From: Prorocentrum cordatum
Taxonomy: Eukaryota; Sar; Dinophyceae; Prorocentrales; Prorocentraceae
Length of the DNA: 64,000 bases
Assembly: GCA_963575745.1 (NCBI GenBank)
Contig: CAUYUJ010014625.1
Coordinates: 149,501 to 213,500 of the forward strand
Reading direction: 5' to 3'
The position numbers and the translations under genes are program-made. This document shows, piece after piece, positions 23,750-35,269 of the stretch (positions are counted from its first letter, which is position 1; every line of letters begins with the position of its first letter). Below the pieces are notes generated by a model, which was not told the origin of the DNA, made no database searches, and worked only from the letters and a program-made list of their open reading frames with translations.

Positions 23750-23972
23750 GATCGCTGGGCATTCGCGCGCGCGTGTCGCTCAGCGCGCGCACGCGGCTAT
23801 CAGGATTGGGCGGGCGGGGAGCTCCAATTGTGGGCGAGCCCCAAGCGCCATATGAACGTGACACGCTTTAGAGTTTGATGTGTAGTTCGGCCGATTACAC
23901 ACTCGTCGACCCTTATCGCGTCAATCGCTGTCGCTACCATAGCGCGTCACACTTGCATCACTAATCGATGCA

Positions 23973-23999
23973 GTTGCCAGCGTGGCTCAATTGGTCAAG
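23973..23999 (+). other. Possible relict spliced-leader sequence before an intronless gene
   Basis: 23973-23990 (GTTGCCAGCGTGGCTCAA) resembles the dinoflagellate spliced leader as I remember it (CCGTAGCCATTTTGGCTCAAG), and the next nine bases TTGGTCAAG resemble its 3' end. Such relics arise when a trans-spliced mRNA is reverse-transcribed and reinserted. The match is imperfect (about 15 of 21), so chance is not excluded. Confidence 0.4.
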
Positions 24000-24000
24000 C

Positions 24001-24747
24001 ATGGCTTTCGAACTCAAGCCAGCTTTTGAGGTCATCGGCCCTGGCGGCGCGAGCGTGCGCATCCGCATCTACGAAGCTGGCGGCGAGCAGCTCTTCAACA
24101 TAAGTTCAAACAGGCTCGCCGACAAGCTGTGCCTGCATGGGCTCAGGAGCAAGGGGCGCGACAGGCCGTCGAGTCGGACTACGCTGATCAACGACATACG
24201 CAAGCTCAAGGACGACGCCGTCTATTCGGAGTGCAAGGTGAGGAACAAGCGCTGGACCAGGGAAGCGCTGTCGCGCTTGCTTGTGGCCGAAGATACGTTC
24301 AAGGAGGTCACGTTGCCTGCGATGGGCGATGAGCCGTCCCGCAGCATCAAGGTCGTCCTGAACAAGCCTGGGGTGCCTGATCTTCTGGTCGAGTGCAACT
24401 CGTCGACGCTCGCGTACTTGTCGAGGGTGATGCGGGCCCAGTTCGATGCCTTCGACAACGCGAGGCAGCGCAAGCAGGAGCCCCCGATCGCGAACTTGGG
24501 TCTCATGCACATGTGGGTCACCAACAAGAACGGTCGGGCTTGCGTTCGGGCTTGTAAGGAGAGCGACGACGGCGCCAAGGCCAGCAAGTACTTCAGGCTG
24601 GACAAGCACGGCAACTCTGTCGAGGTCGCGGCGGAGAAGGCTCAGTCCTGGCAGGTCGGCGACGGCGTCGCCGAGGCTCATTCTTGCGCGGAGGGCGCGG
24701 GGGCGGATAGTGAGAAGGAGGACGATCGAGTAAGAGCTCGTGACTGA
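24001..24747 (+). CDS. Unknown-function 248-residue protein, intronless
   Basis: The frame is open from 23968; I prefer the ATG at 24001 because the sequence just upstream looks like a relict spliced leader and the longer N-terminus adds only 11 residues. The product is soluble-looking and has no signal peptide or membrane segment. It begins with a beta-rich stretch (about residues 5-35, 'FEVIGPGGASVRIRIYEAG'), then a basic middle (about 45-85), a segment 'VLNKPGVPDLLVECNSS' near residue 120, and an acidic C-terminus (about 215-248). I recognise no family. The absence of introns contrasts with every other gene in the window and fits a retroposed cDNA. It may form a functional pair with the gene ending at 23749, since both are unknown and closely spaced. 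Confidence 0.7.
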   Translation: MAFELKPAFEVIGPGGASVRIRIYEAGGEQLFNISSNRLADKLCLHGLRSKGRDRPSSRTTLINDIRKLKDDAVYSECKVRNKRWTREALSRLLVAEDTFKEVTLPAMGDEPSRSIKVVLNKPGVPDLLVECNSSTLAYLSRVMRAQFDAFDNARQRKQEPPIANLGLMHMWVTNKNGRACVRACKESDDGAKASKYFRLDKHGNSVEVAAEKAQSWQVGDGVAEAHSCAEGAGADSEKEDDRVRARD

Positions 24748-25380
24748 TGCACGGTAGCACGGTGCCTGTGTAGAGCGTGCGACGCGGGGTTGTTTTGCAT
24801 TCTCAATCTTGTGTAGAGCGCATGCGTTGGGAGTTGAGCATTCGCTTCGTGGGCGGAGATGTTGCGTCATGTCGCCAATCACTGCGGGGTCGGTGGTCGT
24901 GTTGAGGGGCGCCGTGCAACAACACTTAACATGATAGGATACACAACTCGTTAATCGTAGTCGTGCCCATCATCCGCATCCTTCTACCGCGCGCATGCTC
25001 CCCTAAACATATCGTCACCATCGTCCTTGTGACACATTGTGCGCTCTGCGTATGTACACCCACGTTACTACTCGGCCATCGCGGCACATTCAGGACATTG
25101 CTATCACATGCATTGAGCGGCCCCGGGGAACGCGGAGAAATCATTTGCGTGGGACACGCCCGTGGAATTGCCCACGAACAATTCGGAAAATACGGACAAA
25201 TAATTCAGCATTTTCCTGATAATTCCCACATACTATTTTTTCCCACCCAAATATTCTGGCGCCCAATCCATCTTAGTATCTTTTTTTGCAGGGTCATTAG
25301 GATACGTGACACGAGAACGGCATTCAAACTTGATTTTTTCCGCGGCGTGCTTCGATGGGGCTCAGGAGTGGCACAGGGAC
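24748..25380. other. Intergenic, lower-GC stretch
   Basis: No gene is supported. 25130-25300 is relatively AT-rich and ends in TTTTTTTGCAG (25277-25290), an acceptor-like sequence with no convincing exon after it. Confidence 0.4.
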
Positions 25381-25384
25381 GCCC

Positions 25385-25620
25385 TCTTCTTGCCCCCCCC
25401 CCGCCCTCCCCTGCGCCTCCGCCTCGTCCTCCCCTTCTGCTCGTGCTCCCGCTCCTTCTTCTACTCCTTCTGCTCGCGCTTCTACTCGTCTACTCTTGCT
25501 GTTATTGCTGTTCCGTCTCCCCCTCCTCCTCCTCGCCCTCCTTCTCCTCGTCCTCCTTCTCTTGTTCCTCCCCTTCCTCCAGTTCCCCCGCCCCTTTCAT
25601 CCCCTGCCCCCTCCATCATT

Positions 25621-25652
<32 letters not shown>

Positions 25653-25660
25653 CGACCTCT
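25385..25660. repeat. (CTC/TCC)n pyrimidine tract and (CAG)n
   Basis: The + strand is mostly pyrimidine from 25385 to 25615 and is followed by about nine AGC/CAG triplets (25620-25650). Apparent frames are Leu-, Ser- or Pro-rich shadows. Confidence 0.8.
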
Positions 25661-25815
25661 GGCGCGGGCGCGGATGGGTCCTCATGTGGCCGAGAAACGA
25701 AGCGGAAGCAGCGGCTTGCGCGCCCCGGTTTGGCCCCCCCGCGGCCCCCCCAAAAAGCCGCGCACCAAAGGCCATTCTTACCCAGGGTCACTCTTGCGCG
25801 TAGCCGAGAAGAGAA

Positions 25816-26018
25816 TCGGCGGCGAGCGAGGGGGGGAGTGGGAAGGAGAAGGTCTTCTCAGAGGGCGGTGGGGCTCCTCGGACGCCCTCCGAGGCCTTCT
25901 GAGAAGTTGTGCTTTATCTTCGTGAAAGGCCTGGGGAACTTTCCAGATGGCTGGGGGGCCTCCGAGCCTTCTGAGAAGGCCTTCTCCCTCTCGTTTCCCC
26001 CCCTCGCTCGCCGCCGAG
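25816..26018. mobile_element. Foldback element, ~50-bp arms
   Basis: 25816-25865 (TCGGCGGCGAGCGAGGGG...GAGAAGG.CTTCTCAGA) is matched in reverse complement by 25968-26018 (TCTGAGAAGG...CCCCTCGCTCGCCGCCGA). The central part contains further GGCCTTCTGAGAAG palindromes. Non-coding, about 200 bp. Confidence 0.65.
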
Positions 26019-26079
26019 AGGAGGAGCGGGGGAGGGGCGACTCGTCGACCTGTTTCGCATCTCTGGGCCCGTCCTGGAG

Positions 26080-26360
26080 GAGGAGGAGGAGGAGGAGGAG
26101 GAAGAGGAGGCGGAGGAAGAGGAAGTCAGGAGAAGGAGGAGGAGGAGGAGGAGGAGGAGGAAAGGAGGAGCAGGAGGGGGGAGAAGGAGGAGGCGGAAAA
26201 GGAGGAGGAGGAGGAGGAGGAGGAGGAGGAGGAGGATGGGGGGCGGAGGAGGGGGGAGGGGGGGGGGGGGGGGGGGGGGGGACTCAGAGGATGAGGAGAG
26301 CGCCAGGTGGAGGATAAGGAGAGGAGAGCGCCAGGTGGAGGAGGAGGAGGTGATGAGGAC
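26080..26360. repeat. (GGA)n tract with poly-G
   Basis: Polypurine sequence interrupted by a run of more than 20 G near 26256-26280. Further CTG/CTC repeats follow to about 26660. From 26660 to 27360 there are short plausible coding patches (for example 27049-27185), but no exon chain I can support. Confidence 0.75.
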
Positions 26361-27681
26361 TCAGAGCATGAGGGCGTGATCCCATGGGAAGCGTGCTCCA
26401 CGGTCCTCTTCCCCCTCATCTCCCTCGCCTCCGCATCCTCCTCCTCGTACTCGGCCTCCTGCTTCCCCCCCTTCCGCCTCCTTCTCCCCGTCCTCGTACC
26501 TCTCTACCGCCTCCTCCTTCTACTCCTGCGCGCCATGCTGCTGCTGCTGCATATCCTGGCCCTGCGCTTCCGCGTGCTGTTCGTGATCCTCTTTTTTTCC
26601 GTGCTGCTGCTTCTGCTGCCCCTGCTGCTCCTCTCCCTGCTCTCCTGCTGCTGCAGGGCTGTTTAGCCCAGATGTCCATTTTGGACTTGGCCCGCGCGGG
26701 GGGCGGCCGCGTCCACCTCGCCCCCCTTTTGGGCGCAGCGGCGCAAGACTTACCGAACGATGACGGGCGCGCGCGGCCGCGTATGCGGCCGCGCTATGTC
26801 CCAGCCCCCCGGACGGGGGCTGCACTCAGCAAGGGCTACGACGGCCTCGTGGCATGCCGCGACAAGAGGCCACGCCACGGGATGAGGAGGGGCGGTTTAG
26901 GAGGAAGTAGGCCAGGGCGGGACGGGCCATACCTTGAGCGTAGGAGGAGGAGGAGGAGGACCTTGAGCGTAGGAGGAGGAGCGGGACGGGCCGATGGAGG
27001 CAACTTCGCGTTGGCGGCCGTGCAGTTCCACGGCAGCAGCTGGCGCGGGTGCAGAGCAAATCTTTCAGAAAGATGCGCGCCGAGAACGGCGGCAGGCTGC
27101 GGCAGCAGCACGAGTGGCATTTAGAGCTTTGCCAAGCAGCCGCCTACCGCGGCCTCAAGCACGGCGGCCGACCGCGCGGCGGGAAGGTCGCTCGGCCACC
27201 CTTCTCACCCCTACCCGCCTCCCCTCGCGCCCTGGCCCACGTCCGTCTTACTTCGCAGCCCTCGCATCGTCGTCGTCGGTTTTGTACCCCGCCTGCCCCC
27301 CCCCCCCCCCCCCTCTCGAGTCCTGGCGGGTTGGGCGCCATGCCCCCCCTTCGCCCCTGCCCAGGTCGCCATGGGAAAGACCAGGCGGTCGCTGGAGCTG
27401 CGCGCTGCTGTTGCCCGCGTTACCCAGCGGGCGCCGGGCAAGCGCATCCGCTCGTGGTCGCAGGACCCGGGGGAGGAGGAAGAGGAGGAGGAGGTAGAGG
27501 AGGAGGAAGAGGAGGTAGGGAGGAGGCAGAGGGCGCTCGTCTGAGAGCCGCGGCGGACGGGGCCCATTCGGAGGAGGTGGGCCCGCCGACGGATGGGGGG
27601 GAGGGGAGGTAGATGAGCAGGCGGAGTTGGTCGTTCGGAGGGTGAGCCCGCAGGGCGCAGGGCGGGCGCAGGCATGGGAGG

Positions 27682-27732
27682 GGAACACACACACATACAC
27701 ATACACATACACACACCCACACCCACACACAT

Positions 27733-27785
<53 letters not shown>

Positions 27786-27797
27786 CAGACACACACG

Positions 27798-27859
<62 letters not shown>

Positions 27860-27940
27860 ACACACACACGCACGCACGCACCACCACACACACACACCAC
27901 GCACACACAACACACACGCCACACGCCCCCCCCCTCCCCC
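27682..27940. repeat. (CA)n and (CGCA)n microsatellite in an intron
   Basis: (CA)n, then (CGCA)n from about 27733 to 27785, then (CA)n again to about 27935, followed by a C-run. It sits between the first two inferred exons of gene A. His/Thr- and Cys/Val-rich frames across it are shadows. Confidence 0.9.
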
Positions 27941-28739
27941 CCCCCCCCCTCCCCCACCCCCCACCCCCGCAAAGGAGGCGTGCGTCGATGGCATGGTCTT
28001 GAGCAGAGGCTTCGACTGCACGCCGTGGCGCGTGCGGTTCGGGAGCCCGCAGTTCGAAGTGGCGCCGCATGCGAGGTACCTGGTCAAGGACCGCGGCTGG
28101 GATCTCAGGCGGCGGTGGGAGGAGGCGGGCAAGAGGCGGAGCGGATGGAGGAGGCGGAGGAGGAGGGCGAGGAGATGCAGGGGGAGGAGGGTATGGAGAG
28201 GATGTGATGGCGGAGGTGGAGAGGAGGAGGCGGACGAGGGGGGGGAGGCGATGGAGGATGAGATGGAGGTGGCGATGGAGGCGGAGGAGGAGGATGATGA
28301 TGAGGAGGAGGAGGGGGCGGAGGCGGAGGAGGAGCAGGGGGAGGAGGAGGAGGGGGGGGCGGAGGAGGAGGAGGAGTAGGCGGAGGCGATTCGCTCCCCC
28401 ATGACCCTTCCGCCGCCGGCCCTGAGGACGCGGAGACTGGCAGGTGGGAGAGCATCAGCGCCAAGGAGTACGTCGACAGGGGTATTGGGCGTGCCTTACC
28501 TGGTAGGGGGTCAGTCGAACTACTGGGCATGAAGATGCACCTGTCGCTCGTTGACTCGGACCCCGGGGGGCAGGGGGGGGGCGATCGACGGCGACGAGGG
28601 CGATCATCTTGACTATAATAGCCACGAGGAAAACATGGAGGTGGACGCTGGAGATGCGAGGGGTGCCAAGAGGGCAAGGGAGAGCGCGAGAGAGGGAGAG
28701 ACTTACCCTTCCCCCCGTCCTCCTCCGCTTCTTTGTCTT

Positions 28740-28925
28740 TCTCGCCCTTCCCCCCCCCCATTCCCCCCCTTTTTCCCCCCCCCCATCCCCCCCCCCCCCC
28801 CCCCCCCACCCACCCCCCTCATCCCCCCCCCCCCCCCACCCCCCCCCCCCCCCCCCCCCTCCCCGCCGACCTCCTCTTTGGGTTGACCTCCCTTCTCGTC
28901 TGCAACCTCTCCCCCCAGCGACGCA
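28740..28925 (+). repeat. Intronic poly-C/poly-pyrimidine tract
   Basis: Long C-runs with occasional A or T precede the acceptor CTCCTTAG at 28937. Such tracts are typical just upstream of exons in this array and probably act as the polypyrimidine tract of the acceptor, expanded by slippage. Confidence 0.7.
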
Positions 28926-29984
28926 CTGTCTCCTTAGGCCTGCCTGTGCCCCCCCCCGCCACTCGCGCCCAGCTGCCCGATCAGGATGGGTTCGAGCAGC
29001 GCATGGATGCGCCCACTCCACCGTGCTTCCTTCAGAACAGCCGCGCGAGCACCATCGTCGAAGGCGTCGAGGCCGCCTTCGACGGGCTCAACACGCAGGG
29101 CATCAGGGAGCTCGCGCGCACCGTGCCGTACATCTTCTTGAGCCAGGTGCCGGACAATGCGCCGAGCAACGGGCGCGCGTTGGGCTATATACATGACCAG
29201 TTGCAGGACCTCACCACCGTCCTCGAGAACCCATTTGACATCTGTGCTGTCCACGCCGTGCACACGACCATGGTGCACGCTGTGAACGAGGACGCCTGGG
29301 GTTTGGGGTTTCAGCGAGGGTGCTAGAGGGTGGAGCGGCGGCCCGCGAGGGGGTCGGCGATGCTCGATGCAGTCGACGACGCCGACGGCGGTGGTGCCCA
29401 GATTCCCCTTCCCTGCTTCGCTCGGGCCCGTCTGTCGAGGGGCAGGAAGCGGGGTGCGCAGTCTTAGGAGGGCACCTTAGGCGCGATGGGGGGCTGATCA
29501 CGAAACCAGCAGAGGGTCGAGGAGGTCGAGCTACGGAGGAGGGGGCGGATGGGCCGAGACATGATGAGGATGAGTTCGATAACAGTAGCGCCGCCACATT
29601 GCACGCACCCAGGAATCCCTGATTGGTGACGTGCACGCACTGACGGTGGTCCACAGGTCCGTTGGCCATCACAACGCAGTGGCCATGGCCCTTGGCAGTC
29701 TCCTGCTAGACCCAGAGGTATTCGAATACAACACCTTGGACTTGCCAGACCCGCGTTGGGCACAACACTTGGGTGAGCTCATGTGGTTCAGCGTGGGGAA
29801 GGACGTGCGCGGAAGCACTGACAATGCTGGCGCCGCGGCGAGTGAGCCGCAGGACGTTTGGCACTGTCAGAACATAGGGGGAGGAGAGGATGCTGAGGAC
29901 GGCTAGCAGCACGGTACGGTATGATGAGGAGGTGACTAGGTGGACCCAACCGCGGATGATGTAGGAGTGGTGGTGCTAGTCGAT

Positions 29985-30245
29985 GCCTCCTCCTCCTCCT
30001 CCTCCTCCTCCTCCTCCTCCTCCCTCTCCTCTGCCCCTGCCTCCTCCTCCCTCTCCCTCTCCTCCTCCTCCTCCTCCCTCTCCCTCTCCTCCTCCTCCTC
30101 CCTCTCCCTGCCCCTGCCTCCTCCTCCTCCCTCTCCTCCCCCCTCCCTCTCCTCCTCCTCCCTCTCCCTCTCCTCCTCCACATCTCCACCCGCGCCCCTG
30201 TGCCCTTCTTCCCCGCTCCTCGTCTCACGAGAACCCCCCCCCCCC
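29985..30245 (+). repeat. Intronic (TCC)n tract
   Basis: TCC/CTC triplets with TCCCTC variants occupy most of the intron before the exon at 30254 (acceptor CCGTAG). Ser-, Pro- or Leu-rich frames are shadows. Confidence 0.8.
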
Positions 30246-30589
30246 CTCCGTAGGGTTACCAGTGCCGATGTGGCGTGCATGGTTTTGCCCCCCTAAGAAC
30301 ATCGAGCAGATCAGACGCAAGATCGCGAAGCTGAGGCAGTTCATTAACGGCGATGTTCGCTCTGGGCGGATTATCCATTACGAGCGCGCTTGTGGACGCT
30401 GCGCGTCTGCTGCCGCAGCAGCGGAGAACACTCTGTGCGCGCTGCTGGAAGCAGGGGTGTTGCTCCCGGCGGGTTGCACGGAGCCGAGCAAAAACAGGTG
30501 GGGTCACATGGGCGAGAGCATGGCGCAGCAGGCGACACGGCGAGGAGAAAGAGGGCACGGAGGCTGTGGAGGACGACGGGGAGGCAGTT

Positions 30590-30780
30590 GAGGAGGACTA
30601 GGAGACTGAGGCGACGGATGAGGATGCTGAGGTTGAGGGCGAGGAGGCTGAGGAGGAGAACGCGGAGGCTGAGGAGGGGGGCGAGGAGGCTGAGGAGGAG
30701 GACGATGAGGCTGAGCTGGAGCGCAGGGCGGCCGGGGAGGAGGACGTGGAGGCTGAGGGGGGGGGGGGGGGGAGGTTGAG
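30590..30780 (+). repeat. GAG-GCT-GAG acidic-coding repeat inside an intron of gene A
   Basis: GAGGAGGCTGAG-type repeats give an Ala/Glu-rich open frame broken by one TAG near 30598. The best exon joining (30531 to 30845, GC...AG) removes it, so I treat it as intronic. An alternative is an acidic protein segment. Confidence 0.5.
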
Positions 30781-33170
30781 ACGCTGGCGGCCCAGGGGGA
30801 GGAGGCTGAGGAGATGGGGGAGGCTGTTCCGTTTCCTGAGTCAGGCGCCTGGCATCATGGTGCACGACTTGGCCGCGCGGTCGCTCCTGCGCGCCTTCCC
30901 CAAGTGGGAGAGGATCGCTGCCGCGCATGACCAGGACTGCGCCGCCCCTTTGGCGGATGGGGGCATGGGCAGGAGAGTCGGGGGGGGGGGGGGGATGAGG
31001 CGGCGGCGGAGGCGGCGCATATGATCACTGGGTCCACGGAGAGCAGGGGGGGCAGGCGGACGTGCAGGAGGATTGGGGCGAGGAGGAGGAGCCAGATGAC
31101 AGCTATGCTGACGCGGCAACGCTGTGCTCATTTTCTTCGGATCCATCATCCCTTTGCTGCTGCGTCTGATTGCCCGGCTGACGGTGCACTTGGCGCGCTT
31201 CCTTGCACCCCTCCGGCCAGGAAGCAGATAACGTGGATTACCGCCAGTACGTGAACAGCAAGGTGCACAGGTCATGCTGCTCGATGCGAGGTTTCTTGTT
31301 TAAGGCTCGACTGTTGTCGGCTATGGCTGCGGGTCGGCCGATGCACTGGTTGTGGCAGCGCTTGGAATGGCTTGATGAGCACCGCGCGGGCATCATGGAT
31401 GTCACGCCCTTGGCCGCCGCGTCGGTTCGGTGATGTTGGGGGCGGCGGATTAGTCAGGCGGCGGTCTGAGGTCAGGGGCGGTGACCAGCGGGGTGTCGGG
31501 GGGCACAATGACAGCAGCAGCATCAGGACACTGGGCATATCGAAGCGGAATGGCGGAGGTAAGCAAAGATACCACACGAGCTTGAGTATAACACAGAGGA
31601 TCAGAGGCGAGGGTCATAATCAGGATGCCACAGAGCACCACGAGGCGTCTCGTCTCGCTTCACCGCGTCGCCTAATCTGATCTTCGCGCCTGATTGTCTC
31701 GCCTGATCGTCTCGCCTGATCGCCTCGCCCGACCCTCCCCCCCCTCCCCCGTCGCATGCCTAGGTCATTCGACCTCACGTCAGTCCCTTCGTCGAGTGCC
31801 AGCGCCGGCTCATGGCGATGCTGACGAAGCCAGCGTCGGAGGAGAGCATGGCGTGGTCGGGGCTCTCCATGCTATTCTTCCACTACGCTGGACGGCCCAC
31901 CGAGCTCGGCATAGCGAAGCAGTGCAGCATGCAGATCTGCGCTTCCGCGCACGCGCAGCTGCACTGGAGGTTCTACATTATTTTGGGAATCGGCAGAGGT
32001 AGAACGGGGCGGCGGCGTCGGGCGCGACTCGGGTGGCGGCGGGGCATTTAGGAGGAGGAGAGTTTGGCGGGGGCGAGGGCAGACGGGCGATTCATGGACA
32101 CGATCTCTTGGTGATGCCCCTCCCCCCCAACTGGCCATCTCTCCCACGTGGCGCCCCTTGCCTCAGTGGCCACGCTGTCGTAGGCCCCTCCATAGCAGTC
32201 ACCGCGTCCCTGTCCTTCACCTCTTTCCGACACCTCCACCGCCCCCTGTCCTTGCCTCCTCCAACACCCCCCCGCCCCCCCCCCCCCCGCGCGCTACCCC
32301 CCCTCCCCCGAGGTTCCACGACGCGCTTGGGGACTGGCCCTTCCGGCTGCTCAGGATGTCGACGGATGCTTCGACCGAGGACTTCAAGCAGGCTGCTGCT
32401 GCGTTCTTTGCCGAGGACAGGTGCTGTCTTGAACCTAAGCTTGCTAGGAAGATGCGCAACTTGTGGTCTACTTCCCAGGATATATTCAGCCTGCGGCTTA
32501 TCCCGCGACCCAGGTAGGTTCCGACACGGTTCGAGAACGTCCAGGGTGTAACGCCAGAGGCGCCTGTGGTGCCCGCAAATGGATGGCTGCTTCGCTCGGT
32601 CATGGCGACAACTCTTGTACGCCTTGGAAACGTCTTGCAGTCGTCGGGGCCCGCTCTTGTTAACCCCGTGAGAGACTCGTGCGTCGGGGGGCCTCGTCGG
32701 CCAATGCCCTCTACTGCGCCTGCACCTACACCATATTGGCCCCATCGGGGCTCTCTTGCGAACCCCTCGGGATCTCGAGTCGACGTCTCCCCCGCGCGTC
32801 TGCGCTACAACCGCCCCGTGCTACACGTGCGTTAAACTGCAGTGCGTTCACGCTCCCCGCGCTTGTATAAGAGTGGCGGATGCTGGACGACGCGGCATTT
32901 TGGCGAGCGTTTAGATTATTCGGCCGGCACGGCCTGTTAACCAATATGGACGTTGAGCGCTTGTTTGCTCAGATTCATCGGAGCATAGACATTGGCGATG
33001 TCTTCATGGAGCGTGTGAGGACGAATGGCTTTCTGACGCAGTGCCTCTCGCAGCACCTGCGGGCTGGTGGCCCGGACCCACGAGAAGAACACGCTGAGGA
33101 TATGATGGCGGCTGGCGCCCCGCTGGAGCGGTCTGTCAGGCCCGTCGCCAGGGCGGGGCACGCCGCGCCA

Positions 33171-33350
33171 GGGTGGATGATGTATGTGAATGCAAAGGAA
33201 AAGCCGAGCAGCAGCGTGTCTCAACCTCGTGACAAACGACAGCGTGTTCAGGCCCGCACCTTACTGAAGGCAGAGTTTGACAACCTCCCGCAGGAGGAGC
33301 AGGACACTTGGAATGCCAAGGCAGCGGAGGCTCACTTCATTAAACGGCAG
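33171..33350 (+). other. HMG-box-like segment of gene A
   Basis: The encoded stretch runs from 'WMMYVNAKEK' through 'LLKAEFDNLPQEEQDTWN' to 'AKAAEAH', which matches the pattern of an HMG box: an aromatic and basic helix 1, then the L-P-x-E-E-x-x-x-W-x-x-K-A core of helices 2-3. It is shorter and more divergent than a canonical box. A DNA-binding role is inferred only from this pattern. Confidence 0.45.
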
Positions 33351-35269
33351 GCTGCAGCGCGCGAGGCAGCTCTTCCAGAGGTCGAGCCCCTACCTGAGGC
33401 CTGTGGTCCTACTCCCATGTGCGGCCTCAGTGGTGACGGCCTCCCGCTGAGCCATCAAGCCTTCTTGGCCGCGGCAGAGAGTGACCCCGCAGCCGCTTTC
33501 AACCAGTGGGGCCAGCAAGCTCGCAAGGAGTTTCGCGACACAACGTTTGTTAAAGATGCAAACAGGATCCCCCCGAAAAAGAAGATCTCATTGTGGCGCT
33601 CGTGCTGGCAACGCCACAGTGGCGTGTGCCAGTCCAAGGATTCGTCCATCTACGAGCCGTGCCTGAAGAGCGGTGCGGCCCTCTCGCGGTACCTCTGGGA
33701 CAAACAGTGGCAGTTCACTTGGGTGCGGGCAGACCTCACGGCTGCCGATCAGCACGATGTTATGGTTGCAGGCGGTTATTTCTGGGTGGCGTATACCCGA
33801 GGTGCGAACCCGCTCATGTCGCTATTTCTTGCAGGTGCCCCTGGGAGTGCAACGCACTGTCGCAGACTCGTCCCGTTGCGCTTCTGTCTCCTCTCCCCTC
33901 TCCTCCCGCCCCGCCCCTCTCCCTCCCCCCCTCGCCCTTCCGCTCGCCCGCCCCCCTCCGTCCCATTCTCCTCCGTTTCCTTTTCCTCATTGCCCGCCCC
34001 TTGCCCTTGTCGCCTCTGTCGCCACCCCCGCACCCTTGGGTGCCCCCATCGCTCGATAGTAACTTTGTGTGAAGCTTCCTATCTTTGAGCTCTCCAGAGG
34101 CCCCCCCCCCCTCCGCCCGTCTTAGCTTTTAAGAGCCGCCCCGCGCCAGCAGGTGAACCATGCGGACCTGGTGAGTCAGTGCAATTTACTACAGACGGGG
34201 ACAAGCTAGTGGTCCTTAACCAGGTATCGTTGATGAAGAGACTCTTGGGGGGCGCGGCGCCCACGCCAGGGCAGCAGCTGCTGTTGCGGAAGCTGAGCAG
34301 CAAGGTCGCCGAGAGCCCAGACTTCCCCTTGGGCGTGAGCGATATCACGCAGACCCTGGTGCCCGACGTCGTCGTTGACTGCGTGCTTCAGGATCCTCGT
34401 ATGAGAATCGCCCCCCTATTCACTTGATACACCCCTTCCCCATGTGCGAGGTTGGGGTGGGGGATTGGCGTTGGGGATGCTCGTGCGAGCACGCGAGTGA
34501 GGACGGGCTTGTAGCAGGACGGCGCTAGGTAGGATGGAGGGGGCTTCGAGACGCCCGTGGCGGTCGGAGCGGAGGAAAACGGAGGAGGATTTGGAGGAGG
34601 GTGGAAGGGGGGCAGAGTGCGAAGGAGAAACGTGTGATGGGGTGGGAGGGCACGGTGGAGGAGTAGGGAGAGCGCGAGGAGGATACGGATGCTCAGTTTG
34701 CCAGCCTTCTCCCTCCAGGGCGCGGTGCCAGAGAAGACGGGCATCGCCGATGAGGATTGCAAGTTCCTCCAGATGTTCGACCCCAGCACCAGCTGCGGTC
34801 GGCTCATTGCTCACTTCCACAGCCTCTTCAACGCAACGGATATCGAGGGCACGATTTCGACAGTTGGCAACATCTTGCAGACCCTCCCGCGCGTTGAGGG
34901 GCCTGAGTTGGTGCTGGAGAGTAGTGACGACGACGACCCTGCGGCGCCCGGCGAGGCCGCCGAGGAGCTTCCTGTTGGAGCTGCCGTTGCGGCGGGCGCC
35001 TCAGGGGCAGTGGCAGCTGCAGGTCCTGCAGCCGCAGCCGCAGCAGCCGCCCCAGCAGCCTCGCTGGCAGCTGCCCCCCCAGCAGCCGCCCCAGGAGCCG
35101 CCCCAGCAGCCGCCTCAGCAGCCGCCGCAGCAGCCGCCGCAGCAGCGGCGCCAGCGGCTGATCCTGCCGCCGGGGGAGAGGCCGCGGCCGCAGCTGCCCC
35201 AGCTGCCGCAGCCGACATAGAGGCGGGGCCAGCGGCCGCAGCAGAGGCTGACCCAGCGCCACCGCCCCC

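Noticed and set aside
27682-28210. His/Thr-rich and Cys/Val-rich frames of up to ~380 codons
   Set aside because: Produced by the (CA)n/(CGCA)n microsatellite and poly-C flank.
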